Assembly: GCA_040255925.1 (NCBI GenBank)
Contig: JBDZVX010000098.1
Location: 1-9,217, forward strand
DNA: 9,217 bases
DNA from: Nitrolancea sp040255925
GTDB taxonomy: Bacteria > Chloroflexota > Chloroflexia > Thermomicrobiales > Thermomicrobiaceae
Direction of reading: 5' to 3'
A program made the translations under genes and the position numbers. Each line of letters opens with the position of its first letter. The first letter of the stretch is position 1. Below, one piece after another: positions 7,744 to 9,217 of this stretch. The notes beneath the pieces are model-generated. The model saw only the letters and a list, made by a program, of their open reading frames with translations. It searched no databases and was not told the DNA's origin.

Positions 7744-9081
7744 GTGGCAAAGACGATCACGATCACGCTGAAGGTGGTGACACCGCTCTTTACCGGCGGT
7801 GTGATGCAAGAGGAGAAAGATAAGGGTCCGATGCCCGAGTTACGGGCGCAGACCATTAAGGGACTGCTCCGGTTCTGGTACCGCGCCCTGCATCCACCCA
7901 TACCGCAGCAGCCCGAACCGTGGAAGGAAGAGTTTCGGATCTTCGGAAGCACGGCCGGAAAGGGTAATCAGTCTGTGTTCCGGCTGTCGGTGGATTCAGA
8001 GCCCACGTTCGAGGAACCATCTCCTATGCCGTGGCCCGCTGCCTTGGCTTACTTAGGTTATGGGCCCGTCGGAATCGTTAAGAAAAAGCAGAGAGAAAAG
8101 CAGAATCTGACTGGTCCAAATTGGGTCAATGTGACTCGCCCTTGGATTAGGCCATGTACGGAAATTCACCTGAACCTCCGTTTCGGGCCACGGGCGAGAC
8201 CGCAGGATATTGACGAGGTGATGCAAGCTTGCTGGGCGCTTTGCACCTTCGGTGGCATTGGCTCCCGCTCCCGGCATGGCTGGGGATCCGTGCAATTGAT
8301 CAGAGTCTCCGATCCCCAATATAATGATCTCACCCAGAACTTCCGGACCGAGGAGGAATTGAAAGCGCACATTACGGGTAACCTTGGGCGGTTTACCGAT
8401 CCGGCATCAACGCAGCCATCCTATACAGCGTTTTCCGCCGACACGCGGTTCATACTGTCGCCTTTAAGGGGAACATGGATCGGGACACTTCAGGTCGCCG
8501 GAAGCCGCATGTGGAACTGGCGGAGTTTGCGGAGCCAACAGGGTGCCAAGAACTTCCGGCGGGATCGTGATCTCATATTTGACTTTCTTCGCGGCAGGTA
8601 TACAAAACCAACGACGGACGGTTCCTTCGAGACCAAGATTTCCTCATTTCCAACACGGGTCATTTTCGGACTGCCCCACAACTACTTCTTCCCCAGCCGA
8701 CCAGGTCGATCATCACCGCGACCTAACAAGGCGGGCGTGGATGCAATCGTTCAGCAGGATCAAAAGAAAGTGGAAATTGGACGACGCGCAAGTCCATTGC
8801 TGCTCACCGTGAAGCAGATTGGTGGACAGCACGCGGCGCTGCACACGTATCTCCCAGCGGATTTCCTTCCAAATGGCGCCGAGATTCGGCTATCGCCTCT
8901 TGATGGTCTAGAGGCGGGGCAAATCAACAAGAAGGGCTGGGACAACGAGCATCTCGAAGAATCCTCGGAGGTTTTCGTCGAGAATTATCGAGCCCTCGAG
9001 GACTACCTCACGGAGCTGACTTCCGCCACCAATAAAGCCAATGCGTGGGTGGAGCTCAGTGTCTTTGGCAGTACAACCTAA
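7744..9081 (+). CDS. cmr1: Cmr1, RAMP subunit at the crRNA 3' end of the Cmr complex
   Basis: This 445-residue protein has two RAMP domains and sits with Cmr6 at the 3' end of the crRNA, helping to engage target RNA. The N-terminal strand ITITLKVVTPLFTGG (5-19), ELRAQTIKGLLRFWYRA at 32-48 with the EEFRIFGS motif shortly after, and the glycine-rich loop GGIGSRSRHGWG at 170-181 are textbook Cmr1. The second half carries FGLPHNYFF, then GRRASPLLLTVKQI and YLPADFLP, the usual second-domain motifs. The start is GTG with AGGAGG 8 nt before it, and the stop is TAA at 9079-9081. In many type III-B loci cmr1 precedes cas10. Here it follows the CARF-HEPN gene on the far side of the assembly gap and supplies the one subunit missing from the left block. 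Confidence 0.96.
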   Translation: MAKTITITLKVVTPLFTGGVMQEEKDKGPMPELRAQTIKGLLRFWYRALHPPIPQQPEPWKEEFRIFGSTAGKGNQSVFRLSVDSEPTFEEPSPMPWPAALAYLGYGPVGIVKKKQREKQNLTGPNWVNVTRPWIRPCTEIHLNLRFGPRARPQDIDEVMQACWALCTFGGIGSRSRHGWGSVQLIRVSDPQYNDLTQNFRTEEELKAHITGNLGRFTDPASTQPSYTAFSADTRFILSPLRGTWIGTLQVAGSRMWNWRSLRSQQGAKNFRRDRDLIFDFLRGRYTKPTTDGSFETKISSFPTRVIFGLPHNYFFPSRPGRSSPRPNKAGVDAIVQQDQKKVEIGRRASPLLLTVKQIGGQHAALHTYLPADFLPNGAEIRLSPLDGLEAGQINKKGWDNEHLEESSEVFVENYRALEDYLTELTSATNKANAWVELSVFGSTT

Positions 9082-9099
9082 GCTCAATGAGGCAAACCA

Positions 9100-9217
9100 A
9101 TGGAGTGCACGGTACGAACAAGTTGGTTCAGCGTTAGTTACAGGCTATCTGAAGAGATCTTGCGCTTCCGCCGATCATTGCGTACTATGTGGCTAGGCTC
9201 GGTTGTTCCTCTTGAGA
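9100..9217 (+). CDS. Possible start of a further operon gene, running off the window (uncertain)
   Basis: An ATG at 9100, 7 nt after GAGG (9089-9092), opens a frame with no stop up to the window end: 39 codons beginning MECTVRTSWFSVSYRL. I recognise no domain. A rival frame, open from a stop at 9017-9019 to TAG at 9194-9196 and possibly starting at ATG 9041 or GTG 9059 inside the end of cmr1, reads 51 residues from the ATG and ends HCVLCG. Both cannot easily be real, and either may be chance. No terminator hairpin is visible after cmr1. The spacing would suit a next gene of the operon, but nothing more can be said. Confidence 0.2.
   Translation, partial: MECTVRTSWFSVSYRLSEEILRFRRSLRTMWLGSVVPLE

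Noticed and set aside
1..9217. CRISPR array or insertion sequence
   Set aside because: I see no evenly spaced direct repeats, no terminal inverted repeats and no transposase motifs. Coding sequence fills nearly the whole window.

Overview
The window holds most of a type III-B (Cmr) CRISPR-Cas effector operon. All genes are on the + strand. The operon is cut by the left window edge and by one run of exactly 100 Ns (6297-6396). The DNA looks like a GC-rich bacterial draft or metagenome scaffold: the cas genes are roughly 60% GC by eye, they are tightly packed with overlapping starts and stops, and GTG is used as a start. I cannot name the organism from the sequence. There is no CRISPR array, no cas1/cas2 and no cas6 here, so spacer acquisition and crRNA processing must be encoded elsewhere.

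Left block (1-6281): cas10/cmr2 (5' end outside the window), cmr3, cmr4, cmr5 and cmr6 follow one another as a translationally coupled string. There is a 4-nt gap between cmr2 and cmr3, then overlaps of 8, 4 (ATGA) and 11 nt. Cas10 keeps a zinc-binding CxxC/CxxC pair, a DGD palm motif and an intact GGDD motif. Cmr4 keeps the aspartate expected to cleave target RNA. The complex therefore looks able both to cut RNA and to make cyclic oligoadenylate.

Right block (6397-9081): after the assembly gap comes a 5'-incomplete gene for a CARF-HEPN ribonuclease of Csm6/Csx1 type, then cmr1 with its own strong ribosome binding site. Cmr1 is the only Cmr subunit missing from the left block. This supports the scaffold join and makes the backbone set complete (Cmr1-Cmr6).

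Inferred working model: Cmr1, 3, 4, 5 and 6 with Cas10 form a crRNA-guided complex. Cmr4 cuts bound target RNA while Cas10 makes cyclic oligoadenylate. The CARF domain of the ancillary protein senses that messenger and switches on its HEPN RNase.

The last 136 bases (9082-9217) carry no gene I can identify, only two short competing reading frames. The less ordinary points are a disordered insert inside Cmr4, a symmetric four-cysteine cluster in Cmr5, a proline/glutamate-rich leader on Cmr6, a GC gradient within the CARF-HEPN gene, and cmr1 placed at the end next to the signalling nuclease. This is a variant of a known system; I see no clear evidence of a wholly new one.
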